NCBI RefSeq assembly: GCF_905250085.1
Contig: NZ_CAJNOB010000034.1
Location: 62,001 to 126,000, forward strand
Reading direction: 5' to 3'
Source of the DNA: Candidatus Methylacidithermus pantelleriae
GTDB lineage: Bacteria > Verrucomicrobiota > Verrucomicrobiia > Methylacidiphilales > Methylacidiphilaceae
Length of the DNA: 64,000 bases
Made by a program: the position numbers and the translations under genes. Positions 1 to 9,821 of the stretch are shown piece by piece (the first letter of the stretch is position 1; every line of letters starts with the position of its first letter). The notes under the pieces were generated by a model. The model was not told where the DNA came from. It searched no databases and was given only the letters and a program-made list of their open reading frames with translations.

Positions 1-657
1 GCACTCCTTTGGTTTTACCTGGGACTCGCCTGCAAGCCTCTGGGAGTGGTCCCTCTCGTCGTTGCCTTTGTTCTTTACCCCTCCGTACGACTTCCTGCGC
101 TCAAGCTTGCTCCGGTCTTTTTCCTGCTGCCTTTCCTGCATCCCGACCCAGGGTATGTGGCCAGGGAATATGCTCGGGTGGGGGAAGTTTTGGTGACCGC
201 TGCCCATCCAGGTGCCGAAGAGTTTGCTAACCTGGGAAGTCTTTTATGGCGACTGGGGATACTCCCAAGCCCATCTTTGGGTATGCGGATTGCGATGGTG
301 ATGGGGGCTTTTGTCCTAGCCCTGATTACTTGGCACCACAAGCATGTAGGTTCCCAAGTTCGGCCCGTCTGGATTCTAGGAAGTTTGGCGACCTACCTCA
401 TGTTATGGAACCCGCGGACCGAGGAGAATAGTTACGTGATTCTAGCGGTTCCCATGGCCTTTTGGGCGATCCACGAAGCGCTAGAAGGCCAAAGGATAAA
501 GGGTTGTTGTACGGGTTTGGGTTGTCTTCTTCTGGGGATCGAAAGCTACGGCCTTGGCCTGTATCCCCTGGCGAGAAACTGGTTAAAACCTCTTGTTGCT
601 CTTGCTTTCCTTTTGTCGTTCCCAGGGGGCTCGAACAAAAAGGAAACCTTGCACTAG
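1..657 (+). CDS. polytopic membrane glycosyltransferase, GT87/DUF2029-like (5' end outside window)
   Basis: The reading frame is open from the first base, so the N-terminal part lies outside the window; about 218 residues remain. They are strongly hydrophobic with several membrane segments, and contain a Lys-Pro pair near the start (ACKPLG) and the segment NPRTEENSYVILAVP before the last helices. Both are typical of the C-terminal half of GT87/DUF2029 enzymes, which use a polyprenyl-phosphate-linked sugar at the membrane. The donor and acceptor cannot be read from this fragment. A GTG at 46 is an internal codon, not a start. The assignment rests on pattern recognition of a partial protein and is moderate. 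Confidence 0.6.
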   Translation, partial: ALLWFYLGLACKPLGVVPLVVAFVLYPSVRLPALKLAPVFFLLPFLHPDPGYVAREYARVGEVLVTAAHPGAEEFANLGSLLWRLGILPSPSLGMRIAMVMGAFVLALITWHHKHVGSQVRPVWILGSLATYLMLWNPRTEENSYVILAVPMAFWAIHEALEGQRIKGCCTGLGCLLLGIESYGLGLYPLARNWLKPLVALAFLLSFPGGSNKKETLH

Positions 658-838
658 CCACTGGCCTGAGAACACTTACCGAAAAAATGGAGTCTCCTCT
701 CTCAAAGAGAGCCCTTCTACGGTCGGGAAAATCCGGGTTTCCCCGAAAAGGGTCAAACGGTTGGGAGTGGAGAGCCGCAGAGGGAAGGAGGTTTCCTCAA
801 AGCCTCAGTCCTTGTAGGTTTCTAGGGGATGGCTCGCG

Positions 839-1327
839 ATGAGAGAAAAGATGCCAAGACTTCTGGTTTTCTATGACGGTACCTGTGGATTGTGTCACCG
901 GTGGGTCCAGTGGGTTCTCCAAAGGGATCGAAGCGGCATTGTGCGATTTGCAACCCTCCAGGGGCGTTGCTTTGAAAAGCTTGCGCGGGACTATCCTTGG
1001 CTCAAAGAAATGGACTCACTCGTTGTAGTGGATCTTACTCGTCCCGATCGTCCTCCCTTGGTTCGAGCCCAGGCCGTTGCGCGGGTTTTGGAAGAGTTTC
1101 CGGGTTGGAGAATAGTAGCTAGGTGCATCCGGAGCTCTCCCCAATGGGTGTGGAATTGGCTATACGAAAAGACGGCACAGAGGCGGTACTCCCTTTTTTC
1201 CAACCAGGGGTGGTGTCGAGCATTGACGCCTCAGGAAAAGAAAAGGTTTGTGGAGGAGAGCACTTCCGGCGATCCTTGCGCGGGGCTTCTCTCTCCTGGG
1301 GGAAGGGTAAGGGAGAGGCAAACATGA
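839..1327 (+). CDS. DCC-family thiol-disulfide oxidoreductase-like protein (DUF393)
   Basis: A 162-residue protein whose N-terminus carries the family signature YDGTCGLCHRW (about residues 11-21), the DxxCxxC motif that gives DCC proteins their name. The family has a thioredoxin-like context and is predicted to act in thiol-disulfide exchange, but substrates are unknown. Either ATG 839 or ATG 851 could be the start; the second has GAGAGAAA just before it. The stop overlaps the start of the dUTPase gene by four bases (ATGA), so the two are translationally coupled. The C-terminal half has no motif I recognise. Confidence 0.8.
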   Translation: MREKMPRLLVFYDGTCGLCHRWVQWVLQRDRSGIVRFATLQGRCFEKLARDYPWLKEMDSLVVVDLTRPDRPPLVRAQAVARVLEEFPGWRIVARCIRSSPQWVWNWLYEKTAQRRYSLFSNQGWCRALTPQEKKRFVEESTSGDPCAGLLSPGGRVRERQT

Positions 1328-1722
1328 CGGAAACCCGTCTTGGAACCATGGCGGACAAACTGGATGAAATTTTCCGGCTGCAGAGGGAATTAAATCTCCG
1401 GATTGGGGTGGACACAGAGAAACTCGATGAGAGTGGCAAAATCGAGTGGTTACTGAACTACGCACGCGCGATGAGCCAGGAAGTCGCTGAGCTCACCGAT
1501 TGCGTTCCCTGGAAGTGGTGGGCTCGTTACCAGACGTTTAACGCACAGAATGCTCAGGTAGAGCTGGTCGATCTACTACATTTTCTTGTGTCGGCGGCTC
1601 AGGTTCTGGGGATGACTTCGGAGGAGCTTTTTGAGGTCTATCGCCGGAAACACCAGATTAATTGCGAGCGGCAGGAGCGTGGCTATCGGGAAAAAGATCC
1701 CCAGGACTGCGAATCGGTCTAA
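1324..1722 (+). CDS. dimeric dUTP diphosphatase (all-alpha, MazG-like fold)
   Basis: A 132-residue protein that hydrolyses dUTP to dUMP and pyrophosphate, keeping uracil out of DNA and feeding thymidylate synthase. It shows the all-alpha NTP pyrophosphatase pattern: an ExxE pair (SQEVAELTD) followed by an ExxD pair (VELVDLLHFLV), which bind Mg2+, plus the PWKWW segment common in dimeric dUTPases of the PF08761 type. It is therefore unrelated to the trimeric Dut family. The start is ATG 1324, inside the stop of the upstream gene; longer upstream extensions of this frame overlap the DCC gene and are unlikely. A thyA gene sits at the far end of the window. Confidence 0.85.
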   Translation: MTETRLGTMADKLDEIFRLQRELNLRIGVDTEKLDESGKIEWLLNYARAMSQEVAELTDCVPWKWWARYQTFNAQNAQVELVDLLHFLVSAAQVLGMTSEELFEVYRRKHQINCERQERGYREKDPQDCESV

Positions 1723-1734
1723 AGTCAGGGGAGT

Positions 1735-4700
1735 CTAGGGACGAGCCTTGGCCACCTCGACTTGGGGTTGCCCGACTGCAGCTGGAGGATGGGGAACCAC
1801 CTTCCAGAAAAGGGGAAGATAGCGGTCCCACTCCTTGAGAATTCTCCGGGCCGTTGCACTTTCCGTGTATTCCAGGTGCTGGTAGACAAGACCAGCCAGG
1901 CGCTTGCCTTCTTCCTCCCCCGCAATCCGTTCCAGTCCAACCGTATCGCGATTGCAACGAGCCGGAAACGTCTCCTCTTCGTCCAACACGTAGGCGATTC
2001 CCCCCGTCATGCCTGCAGCGAAATTCTTACCGGTCCGTCCCAAAACCACAACGGTTCCCCCTGTCATGTATTCGCATCCATGATCTCCAATCCCTTCGAT
2101 TACCGCGATCGCACCACTATTGCGTACAGCAAATCGCTCTCCAGCGCGCCCTCGAGCAAAAAACGACCCACCGGTTGCTCCGTAGAGGACCGTGTTCCCA
2201 CAAATCCAATTTTCCTCAGGCACGAAGGGACTATTGTTCCAGGGACGTAGAACGATTCGGCCCCCGCTCATTCCCTTGCCCACATAATCGTTGGCCTCCC
2301 CTTCAAGCACAATCTCAACACCCTGAACAAGGAAAGCCCCTAGGCTTTGACCAGCACTTCCGACCAGGTAAAGCTGGATGGTCCCTTCCGGCAGTCCCTG
2401 GTCTCCATACCGGAACGCAATTTCACCGGAAAGTTTGGTCCCAATACTTCGCTGGGTATTCTGCACCCGATATTCCAGGCGGATGGGCCGTTGCGTTTGG
2501 AGAGCTGTTTTCGCATCTTGAAGAATCACGTCATCCAGCGGGCGATCTTCCTTTCGATTATTCCTTTCCCAGGTGTGGTATCTCGGTACCGTTTCATCCA
2601 CGGGGGCCGTCACCAAAAGTCGCTTAAGCTCCAGGGTGTTTGCCTTGGGGTGCCCTGGAATCATTTGTTGTTCCAGCCATTCCGTCCGGCCAATGATTTC
2701 GTTTAGCGTCCGAACACCCATGGAGGCCAAGATCTGCCTCACTTCCTCGGCGACCGCCGTCACGTAGCGGATAACACCTTCGGGTTTGCCTCGGAATTTG
2801 GCACGCAGCTTTTCATCCTGGGTTGCAATCCCGGTCGGGCAGGTGTTGAGATGACACTGCCGCACGTAGACGCAACCAAGAGCAATAAGGGCCATCGTCC
2901 CAAAGTTAAACTCTTCTGCGCCTAGAATGGCCGCTAGGACAATGTCCCACCCCGTCCGGATGCCCCCGTCGACACGCAGGGTGACTCTCTCACGAAGCCC
3001 ATTGGCCAGAAGAACATACTGTGTTTCTGCAAGCCCCAGTTCCCATGGAGTCCCCGCGTATTTGATGGACGAGAGCGGAGAAGCACCTGTTCCCCCATCA
3101 TGCCCGCTGATCAAAATCACGTCTGCGTGGGCTTTGGCCACGCCTGCAGCAATGGTTCCCACCCCCGCTTCGGAAACAAGTTTGACGCAGACCCTAGCAC
3201 GCGGGTTTACCTGTTTAAGGTCATAGATTAGCTGGGCCAGATCTTCGATGGAATAAATGTCGTGATGGGGAGGGGGGGAAATAAGCGCAACTCCGGGCGT
3301 ACTATGACGTAGCCGGGCGATAAGGGCATTGACTTTGTGACCGGGTAGTTGTCCTCCCTCTCCGGGCTTGGAACCCTGCGCCATCTTAATTTCGATTTCC
3401 TCGGCGCTGGCTAGGTACTCTGCGGTGACACCGAAGCGCCCCGAGGCTACCTGCTTGATCGCGCTATTTTTCGAATCGCCATTTTCTAGGGGGAAAAAGC
3501 GTGCCCTGGCCTCTCCCCCTTCTCCGGAATTGGATTTGGCCCCGATACGATTCATGGCGATGGCCAGCGTTTCATGGGCCTCTGGCGAAAGAGCGCCCAG
3601 GGACATCCCGGCTGTTGTAAAACGCTTCCGGATTTCCTCGACCGGTTCGACCTCTTCCAGGGGAATGGGTTTGCCAGGCCGGATCGCAAGACAGTGACGC
3701 AGCGAAAGCGGCCTACTTTCGCTAATGGCCTGCGAATAGCGCAGGTAATCCTCCCACCGCCCAGCCTTGTCTTCTCCTTTAAATCCCAGAAAGGTGTGGA
3801 GCGCTTGGAGAACCGGCGGGGTAATCGCATGGCGCTCCCCTTCTCTTCGGTAGCGATAGACGCCGGGGTCGGGAAGTTTTTTCGTTTCCCCAAAAGCGTT
3901 CTTGTGGCGTCGCAGCGTTTCCACGGCGATGTCTTCGTAGTGTAACCCCCCGATCTGGCTGGCAACCCCACGAAAACACTCCTCAACAACCTCCGGGTGA
4001 ATTGCGACCGCTTCAAAAATCTGGGCGCCGTGATAACTCTCAAGGGTTGAAATGCCCATTTTCGACAGAATCTTTAAGAGTCCCTTCTCCAGTGCGTTCC
4101 GGTAGTTTCTAAGGAGGCTTTCCCGGTTCGAGACCGAAAGCTGCCCCTTTTGGTAAAGATCCACAAGGGTCGCCAGCGCCAAGTAAGGGTTGACCGCGGA
4201 GGCTCCGAAACCGATCAGGCAAGCAAAATGGTGAACATCCCAGCATTCGCCTGTTTCGCAAAGAAGGCTTGCTTCCATGCGAAGCCCTGCTCGGATCAGA
4301 TGATGATGGATGGCTCCTACGGCCAAAAGCATGGGAATAGGGGCTTCGTCCGCTGTCACTCCCCGGTCGCTTAGGATAAGAAACGTCGTCCCCGCCCGTA
4401 CGGCCTTCTCCGCTTCTTTCCGAAGAGCTTCGAGACGATGGCGGAGCCCTTTCGGGCCTTCGGACACCGGAAAGAGGCACGAAAGAACTTGGCTCCGGAA
4501 ACCCGGCTCATCCCATTGTTTGATTTCTGCCAGTTCCGCGTTGGTCAAAAGCGGCCCCGCTAAGTACAAAAGCCGGGCGTGCTCCGGACCCTCTTCGAGC
4601 CAATTGGCCCGGCAGCCACACCGCATGGAAAGCGACATGACAAGCTTTTCCCGGATAGGATCAATCGGAGGATTGGTAACCTGGGCAAAGAGTTGCCGGA

Positions 4701-6264
4701 AGTACCAGTAGAGAAGCCGCGGTTGGGAAGAGAGAACGGCCAGGGGAGCGTCATCGCCCATGGAACCCACCGGTTCTTCTCCCTTTTCGGCCATGGGCTT
4801 AAGGATGAGTTTAAGCTCTTCCTCGTTGTACCCAAAGGCAAGCTGTTCCGTTACCAGATCCCCGGTTGTGATCCCTTCTTCCCCGAGACTTGCTTGGCTT
4901 TTGAGTTTCCGTTGCTGGCTTTGGACCCAACTGGCATAGGGACGACGTCTGGCATAACGCTCTTTGAGTTCCCGACTCCTCCAGAGTCGACCCGTGTGGC
5001 AGTCAATGGCGAGGATCTCTCCAGGTCCCAAGCGACCCGATTCGATGACCTCCTCTGGATCTACTCCCCCAATCCCTACCTCGGACCCCAAAAGGACCAT
5101 CCCATCCACTGTAATCTTAAACCGGGCAGGCCGAAGACCATTCCGATCCAAGCAAGCCCCTACGAAGCGCCCGTCGCTCCAGACAAGCGCCGCAGGTCCG
5201 TCCCAAGCTTCCATGATCGCTTCGTGGTACTCGTAAAAACCGCGTTCCTCTCCACTCAGATCCACTTCCGCCTGCCAGGCTGGAGGCACCATCATAAGAA
5301 CCGCATGAGGTAGTTCTCGACCTGACAGGGTTAATAGCTCGACCACGTTATCCACATGGGCCGAGTCACTCCCCCCTCCTTGAAGGATCGGCCGTAGCCA
5401 CCGGCTCTCATCTCCCCAGCGGGTTGCTTCCAGTTGACTTTCTCGTGCCATCGTCCAGAGCCGGTTCCCTAAGATCGTATTAATCTCGCCGTTATGAGCC
5501 ACCATGCGGAAGGGTTGGGCCAGTGCCCAAGAAGGAAACGTGTTGGTGGAGTAACGCTGGTGATAGATGGCCAAGGCCGTCTTATAGGCCGGGTCTCGCA
5601 AGTCGCAATAAAACTTATCGAGTTGCGGGGAAACCATGAGCCCCTTGTACACAAGGGTCCGGCTGGAAAAGGAAGGGAGGTAGAGCTCCGTTAAGCCTTC
5701 CTCTTGGGCTCGCTGTTCAATCTCGCGCCGACACAAGTAAAGCCTTCGCTCGTATTCGTCCGTGTCGACCCCATCCTCGGGACGGCCGATGAGCACCTGC
5801 TCCATTTCGGGACAAGTGGCTAAAGCCTTGTCTCCCAAGACGTGGCGCCGGACAGGAACTTTGCGCCAGCCAAAGAGGAAAAGACCTCGCCTCTCAATCG
5901 CTTGAGCAATCAGTTTCCGGCAGTGTGCCTGCACGTAGGCGTCATGAGGGGGCAGGAAGCAAAAGCCCACCCCAAGATCCTCGTCTTGGTAGAGGCGATA
6001 CCCCAAAGCTTCGACTTCCTTGCGGAATAGGTCGTGGGGAATCTGGGTTAACACTCCCGCTCCATCCCCTGTTTTGGCATCTGCATCCATGGCTCCCCGG
6101 TGGGAAAGCGCGCAAACACACGACAGAGCAACCTGCAGGATTCGGGAGGATTTTTCGCCGGAGATGTTCGCCACAAACCCGACCCCACAGGAGTCCTTAG
6201 GTTCCGGGAGACCATCCGGTGGAACAAGCAGGGAGCTTTTCCAACGAGGAGGCATAGCAGGCAT
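1735..6264 (-). CDS. gltB: glutamate synthase, large subunit
   Basis: A protein of about 1509 residues, normal for the large (alpha) subunit. It transfers the amide of glutamine to 2-oxoglutarate, producing two glutamates. A short propeptide precedes the catalytic N-terminal cysteine (DSCGVGFV), which must be exposed by processing. The amidotransferase domain is followed by the central domain, the FMN-binding synthase domain (SGEGGEARAR, GHDGGTGASP), a 3Fe-4S cysteine set in GCVYVRQCHLNTCP (about residues 1130-1142), and the C-terminal GXGXG domain (GEANDYVGKGMSGGRI). ATG 6264 is preferred; a TTG at 6294 would add ten residues. The small subunit gltD is not in the window. Its end is 12 bases from the convergent dUTPase gene. 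Confidence 0.96.
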   Translation of the reverse strand: MPAMPPRWKSSLLVPPDGLPEPKDSCGVGFVANISGEKSSRILQVALSCVCALSHRGAMDADAKTGDGAGVLTQIPHDLFRKEVEALGYRLYQDEDLGVGFCFLPPHDAYVQAHCRKLIAQAIERRGLFLFGWRKVPVRRHVLGDKALATCPEMEQVLIGRPEDGVDTDEYERRLYLCRREIEQRAQEEGLTELYLPSFSSRTLVYKGLMVSPQLDKFYCDLRDPAYKTALAIYHQRYSTNTFPSWALAQPFRMVAHNGEINTILGNRLWTMARESQLEATRWGDESRWLRPILQGGGSDSAHVDNVVELLTLSGRELPHAVLMMVPPAWQAEVDLSGEERGFYEYHEAIMEAWDGPAALVWSDGRFVGACLDRNGLRPARFKITVDGMVLLGSEVGIGGVDPEEVIESGRLGPGEILAIDCHTGRLWRSRELKERYARRRPYASWVQSQQRKLKSQASLGEEGITTGDLVTEQLAFGYNEEELKLILKPMAEKGEEPVGSMGDDAPLAVLSSQPRLLYWYFRQLFAQVTNPPIDPIREKLVMSLSMRCGCRANWLEEGPEHARLLYLAGPLLTNAELAEIKQWDEPGFRSQVLSCLFPVSEGPKGLRHRLEALRKEAEKAVRAGTTFLILSDRGVTADEAPIPMLLAVGAIHHHLIRAGLRMEASLLCETGECWDVHHFACLIGFGASAVNPYLALATLVDLYQKGQLSVSNRESLLRNYRNALEKGLLKILSKMGISTLESYHGAQIFEAVAIHPEVVEECFRGVASQIGGLHYEDIAVETLRRHKNAFGETKKLPDPGVYRYRREGERHAITPPVLQALHTFLGFKGEDKAGRWEDYLRYSQAISESRPLSLRHCLAIRPGKPIPLEEVEPVEEIRKRFTTAGMSLGALSPEAHETLAIAMNRIGAKSNSGEGGEARARFFPLENGDSKNSAIKQVASGRFGVTAEYLASAEEIEIKMAQGSKPGEGGQLPGHKVNALIARLRHSTPGVALISPPPHHDIYSIEDLAQLIYDLKQVNPRARVCVKLVSEAGVGTIAAGVAKAHADVILISGHDGGTGASPLSSIKYAGTPWELGLAETQYVLLANGLRERVTLRVDGGIRTGWDIVLAAILGAEEFNFGTMALIALGCVYVRQCHLNTCPTGIATQDEKLRAKFRGKPEGVIRYVTAVAEEVRQILASMGVRTLNEIIGRTEWLEQQMIPGHPKANTLELKRLLVTAPVDETVPRYHTWERNNRKEDRPLDDVILQDAKTALQTQRPIRLEYRVQNTQRSIGTKLSGEIAFRYGDQGLPEGTIQLYLVGSAGQSLGAFLVQGVEIVLEGEANDYVGKGMSGGRIVLRPWNNSPFVPEENWICGNTVLYGATGGSFFARGRAGERFAVRNSGAIAVIEGIGDHGCEYMTGGTVVVLGRTGKNFAAGMTGGIAYVLDEEETFPARCNRDTVGLERIAGEEEGKRLAGLVYQHLEYTESATARRILKEWDRYLPLFWKVVPHPPAAVGQPQVEVAKARP

Positions 6265-6307
6265 GATGCTCACAGGAACACCTTTCTGCAACAAGATTGT
6301 AGCAATT

Positions 6308-7426
6308 CTAATGCCTGGGCTCCTTTGGGGCTCCGTTTTTGGGAGGCAATGTAGCCAACCTCCCTTTTTCGGAAGGAAAAAGCAAGGATTTCTGCAAGCG
6401 TGACCAAAGAGTCCAACCGAATTGGTAGAGACAAAAGCATTCTACCCCAAAGGGCAGGAAACCCAAAAAGCCAAGCCAGGGCATTTCAAAAATCCTTGGT
6501 CCTCGGTCGAAGGGGGGAGGAAGAGTATAGTGCCACTTGGCCCCTGCCCAGAAATTCCAAAACTCCCACAGAAACCCGCAAAGGGCTCCAGCAAGCAAAA
6601 GCCGGCAGTGCCGGGCGGCTTGCCCCTGTTCCCAGTCCGAAAGAATCCCTGGTGCTTTAAGCTCGTAAAGAATGGGTTCGCAGAGAAAGATAAACCCGAT
6701 CCATACCAATCCAAAAAGATAGCGAGCCAATCTCTCTGGGACGACTAGGGGTAGAAGAAGGAGTGCCCCGCCGGTAGCGAAGTAGGATCGTCTCTGAACC
6801 CGAGTCACCCGGACCGGCCGTACGGGAACATCGACACATAGCTTGCAAACCTCTAAGAGTTCTTCGGTTTCTAAGATTGCTGGAAGAATGGTCGCAAAGG
6901 CCCAGAGGTAGCCCGTGATTTCCCAAAACCGGTGAAGGGGTAGACCCACGTAATACCAGTTTTTGAGTCTCAGGTTGTAGGCTTCAAAAACGAGCCACAC
7001 CACGATGGACCACACCGCCATAAAGATGGCTTCCGCGCGCCGGGTGGAGAGCAAAGAGGCCCTCTTGCGCGATCGAACGACGGAATCGGCCCAGAGGATG
7101 TACCCGGTCCAGACCGTAGGCGTAAAGAAGGTGTAGATGGGCTCCGTTTTGGTCCAAAGCAAAATTTCTGCCCCGGCGACGACCGCTAAACCTACCCAGC
7201 CGTAGAAGGGCAGGGAAGATCGAGCTAGGGAAAAGGGCGAAAGCCAGCCCATGAGCCACACAAAGGATGCCTTGCCTTTTGGTTTGGTCTCCGCAAGCGC
7301 CAATCGCTTGGCGGATGGATCGAAGGAATGGGCTCGGGGTCCCTTCTTTCTTCTCTCACCCTTCTGTTGCGATTCCTCGGCCAACCCATGAGTCCGACGG
7401 GTATCCCTTTGCCCGATGGGCACCAA
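6308..7426 (-). CDS. conserved multi-pass membrane protein of unknown function
   Basis: The frame encodes up to 372 residues. The first 55 or so are charged and low in complexity; the true start may be further in (for example the Met of MGWLSPFS). About eight hydrophobic segments follow. Notable conserved-looking motifs are WLVFEAYNLRLKNWYYVG in the middle and CGFLWEFWNFWAGAKWHY near the end, suggesting a catalytic or cofactor-binding role for clustered Trp, Glu and Asn residues at the membrane face. I do not recognise the family. It lies 13 to 40 bases upstream of gltB on the same strand and may be co-transcribed, but nothing ties it to glutamate synthesis. Confidence 0.6.
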   Translation of the reverse strand: MVPIGQRDTRRTHGLAEESQQKGERRKKGPRAHSFDPSAKRLALAETKPKGKASFVWLMGWLSPFSLARSSLPFYGWVGLAVVAGAEILLWTKTEPIYTFFTPTVWTGYILWADSVVRSRKRASLLSTRRAEAIFMAVWSIVVWLVFEAYNLRLKNWYYVGLPLHRFWEITGYLWAFATILPAILETEELLEVCKLCVDVPVRPVRVTRVQRRSYFATGGALLLLPLVVPERLARYLFGLVWIGFIFLCEPILYELKAPGILSDWEQGQAARHCRLLLAGALCGFLWEFWNFWAGAKWHYTLPPPFDRGPRIFEMPWLGFLGFLPFGVECFCLYQFGWTLWSRLQKSLLFPSEKGRLATLPPKNGAPKEPRH

Positions 7427-7502
7427 CGTGCTTGCTCGTACCAGCGCTTCATCCCCAGGGGCTTGATCGAGAAACCTTCTAGTGCCGGGATCCGTAACCT
7501 CG

Positions 7503-9074
7503 TTAGTCCCTTGCCCATCTCCCCAGAAGATACCTCTTCCGATGTCCTGTGGTTACATTGGAAATCGTGACCTCGACCGTCCCGGTCGAATCACACGCGT
7601 AACGTTCTTCGATTTCCCAGGAACATCCCTCCAGCCGTCGTACCGGGACGTTAGCCAGGTCCTTTTCATTGGCGAACGCTGGATCGAAGGGAAATGTGAG
7701 CTCGTCCCATAGAAGCACGTCTCCCACCGGGAGCTGGTCAGGACCCAGCTGGTTGCATTCCAAGAATCGAAACCGGCCCACGTTATGAACTGCCCGGTAA
7801 CGCCGAACCAGCCGCACCGGAGGGTCCCCAGGCAGGGGAAGCTCTAGCCCTTTGGGGAAAAGCGTGTCAAAAGTAATCACCTTTCCTTCTTCCCCTTCGC
7901 GCCATACACCAAAGTAACGATGGAAACGTTCTCGTAGGCGATATTCGCTCATCGTTTCAGCAGCAATCGCAAGCCCGACAGCTGTAGCGGTTCGGGCATA
8001 GGCACTGCGACGCACCTTTCGACCAAAAGCTTCCCGTAGTTTCCGTTGAACAAGCGGCAGCTCACTGCCTCCTCCCGTGACGTAGAGGGCTTCTAGAACC
8101 CCTTCCACCAACGATTCCTCGAGGAGCCGGTCGGCCAGCTCCAGCGTTTTTTCAATCAGGGGAGAGCAACGGCGGTAATACTCTTCCACACTCACGGAAA
8201 CCAGTGGCCAACCCCCTCGTACGTTTCCAAGGTCCACAACAATCTTTCGACTATAGGGTGTGAGAGCTTCCTTTTTCTGGCGACACTCTTCTAGCAAAAG
8301 AAATCTTTCCTGAACATCCAGTTCCTCCCAGCCAATCGGTCCGGGTTTGGCTTCTTCTAGGGAAAGCTCCGCTAGGATCCGGTCAAAATCATCTCCTCCT
8401 AGCTCGGCAATTCCTTCTGAAGCAAGAATCTTGTGTTCCTCCCCTCCTGCCTCGACCAACGAGGCATCAAACGTTCCCCCACCCAAATCGTAAACAAGGA
8501 TTTTTGCGGGGCTTTGCTTGCGAGTTTTACGCCATTGGGCAAACTCCAAGCTGGCTGCCGTAGGTTCGTTCACGAGGCCTAAGACATCAAAACCCGCTAG
8601 CCGGAAAGCTTCGGCCGTAAAAAACCGCTGGTTTGTACCCGCATGGGCCGGAACCCCGAGCATGATTTGAAGCGTTTCGTGTTCGATTTCTGGGCCGAGA
8701 CTGAGACACAGGCGGCGCCGAAGTTCCTGGGCCATTTCGACCAGAACCGAAAAAAGCGGAACTCTCTCGGACCCAAGGTCTATTTCGGTATCCGGAGAGG
8801 CATGGGCCAATAGACGTTTCAGCGATCGCAGAAGTTTCCACTCTGGTGACGCCTGAGCTCGCCAAGCCTGGTGGCCAAAGAGTCGCTCTTTCCCGCGGAT
8901 GGCCACAAGCGACGGGAAATAGGGGAAGGCTTGGCTTCCTTCTTCTCCCTCCAGGGAAACAATGGGGTAGTTGCCCCGGTCAGCCCAGGCAGTGACGATC
9001 CGGGTCGTTCCAAAATCAATCCCCAGCCGGATCGTCCCCGTTACTTCTTCACTGCGTTTAGCCTTCCGGTCCAT
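7503..9074 (-). CDS. Hsp70/DnaK-like ATPase with a non-standard C-terminus
   Basis: A 523-residue protein with the complete actin-like ATPase fold of Hsp70: phosphate-1 loop LGIDFGTTRIV near the N-terminus, NEPTAASLEFA, phosphate-2 loop VYDLGGGTFDASLV, and the adenosine motif YVTGGGSELPLVQ. It is shorter than DnaK (about 630), and after the nucleotide domain the sequence does not look like the usual beta-sandwich peptide-binding domain plus lid; it ends in a beta-rich segment (RYLLGRWARD). It is therefore an Hsp70 relative with a specialised client, not the housekeeping chaperone. No dnaJ or grpE adjoins it. The ATG at 9074 is chosen over the upstream TTG at 9104. Confidence 0.82.
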   Translation of the reverse strand: MDRKAKRSEEVTGTIRLGIDFGTTRIVTAWADRGNYPIVSLEGEEGSQAFPYFPSLVAIRGKERLFGHQAWRAQASPEWKLLRSLKRLLAHASPDTEIDLGSERVPLFSVLVEMAQELRRRLCLSLGPEIEHETLQIMLGVPAHAGTNQRFFTAEAFRLAGFDVLGLVNEPTAASLEFAQWRKTRKQSPAKILVYDLGGGTFDASLVEAGGEEHKILASEGIAELGGDDFDRILAELSLEEAKPGPIGWEELDVQERFLLLEECRQKKEALTPYSRKIVVDLGNVRGGWPLVSVSVEEYYRRCSPLIEKTLELADRLLEESLVEGVLEALYVTGGGSELPLVQRKLREAFGRKVRRSAYARTATAVGLAIAAETMSEYRLRERFHRYFGVWREGEEGKVITFDTLFPKGLELPLPGDPPVRLVRRYRAVHNVGRFRFLECNQLGPDQLPVGDVLLWDELTFPFDPAFANEKDLANVPVRRLEGCSWEIEERYACDSTGTVEVTISNVTTGHRKRYLLGRWARD

Positions 9075-9821
9075 AAAAATGGTCGCTTCCCAAACTTGCC
9101 CCAAAAAGCTCTCCCATGGCCAGAAAAGAGAGCCTTGCGTTTACACTGAAGACGAGAAGCGGCTGGTGCAAGGAGAGAAATCCCTTCGGGTATTTGGCAA
9201 CTTTTGCTTTCCAATCGGGCCAGCTGAAAGAAGAGATGCATTCCGAGAACCCCGGGAGAACCCCCAAAAACTCATGCTGACGGAACGATCAAGCGCGTGG
9301 GAGTGTTCCGGTGAACCGAAAATGCCCTAGGCCAAAGAACCGGGCACTGGCTTATCAAACTTTTTCTTCTCCCTGGCCTTTGGGAAAACACCCCACCCCA
9401 AAAGGAAAAGATGGTTCACCTCTGTTCCGTTTTCCCTCACCGCCTGCGTGTCTAAAGAGAGGGAGGGAACGGGCCCCAACCCGCCTTGAAAGAAAAGAAG
9501 ATATCTGCAAAAATCTTCTCCGCATTCCCTCTTGCAGGCTTGCGGAAGCCTCGTGTTCTTCCATGTCGTCTTCCGCTATACGCAGCAAGCTTGCGTAGCA
9601 ATCCCAGGTGTACTCGTCATGGAATAAGGTTACCGGTTCAAAAATCCTTGTAACGCTCCATCAAAGCCTGGGCAAAGCCTGGAACTCCTTCTTTGATGTC
9701 CGCCCAGTATGCTTGCTCTTTTCTAGCTCTGAGTGGTTTGAGCGACTCAAAACGGTTGTTCCTGCTTCGAGCACAAGGGCCGGTGTTGCCCGAGTCGGCC
9801 CAGAGCGTTCTGACTCCCTCT
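9075..9821. other. intergenic region, no supported gene
   Basis: About 750 bases between two minus-strand genes. Short frames exist on both strands, but none has a good ribosome-binding site or a recognisable product. A small minus-strand frame at 9638-9844 from a GTG codon reads like protein at its end (KEQAYWADIKEGVPG) but overlaps the next gene. A near-palindrome, ACGCAGCAAGCTTGCGT, lies near 9582. I see no tRNA, riboswitch or terminator that I can defend. Confidence 0.3.

Noticed and set aside
1854-2627. Plus-strand frame of 257 codons inside gltB
   Set aside because: It is antisense to a fully supported gltB and has no recognisable domain.
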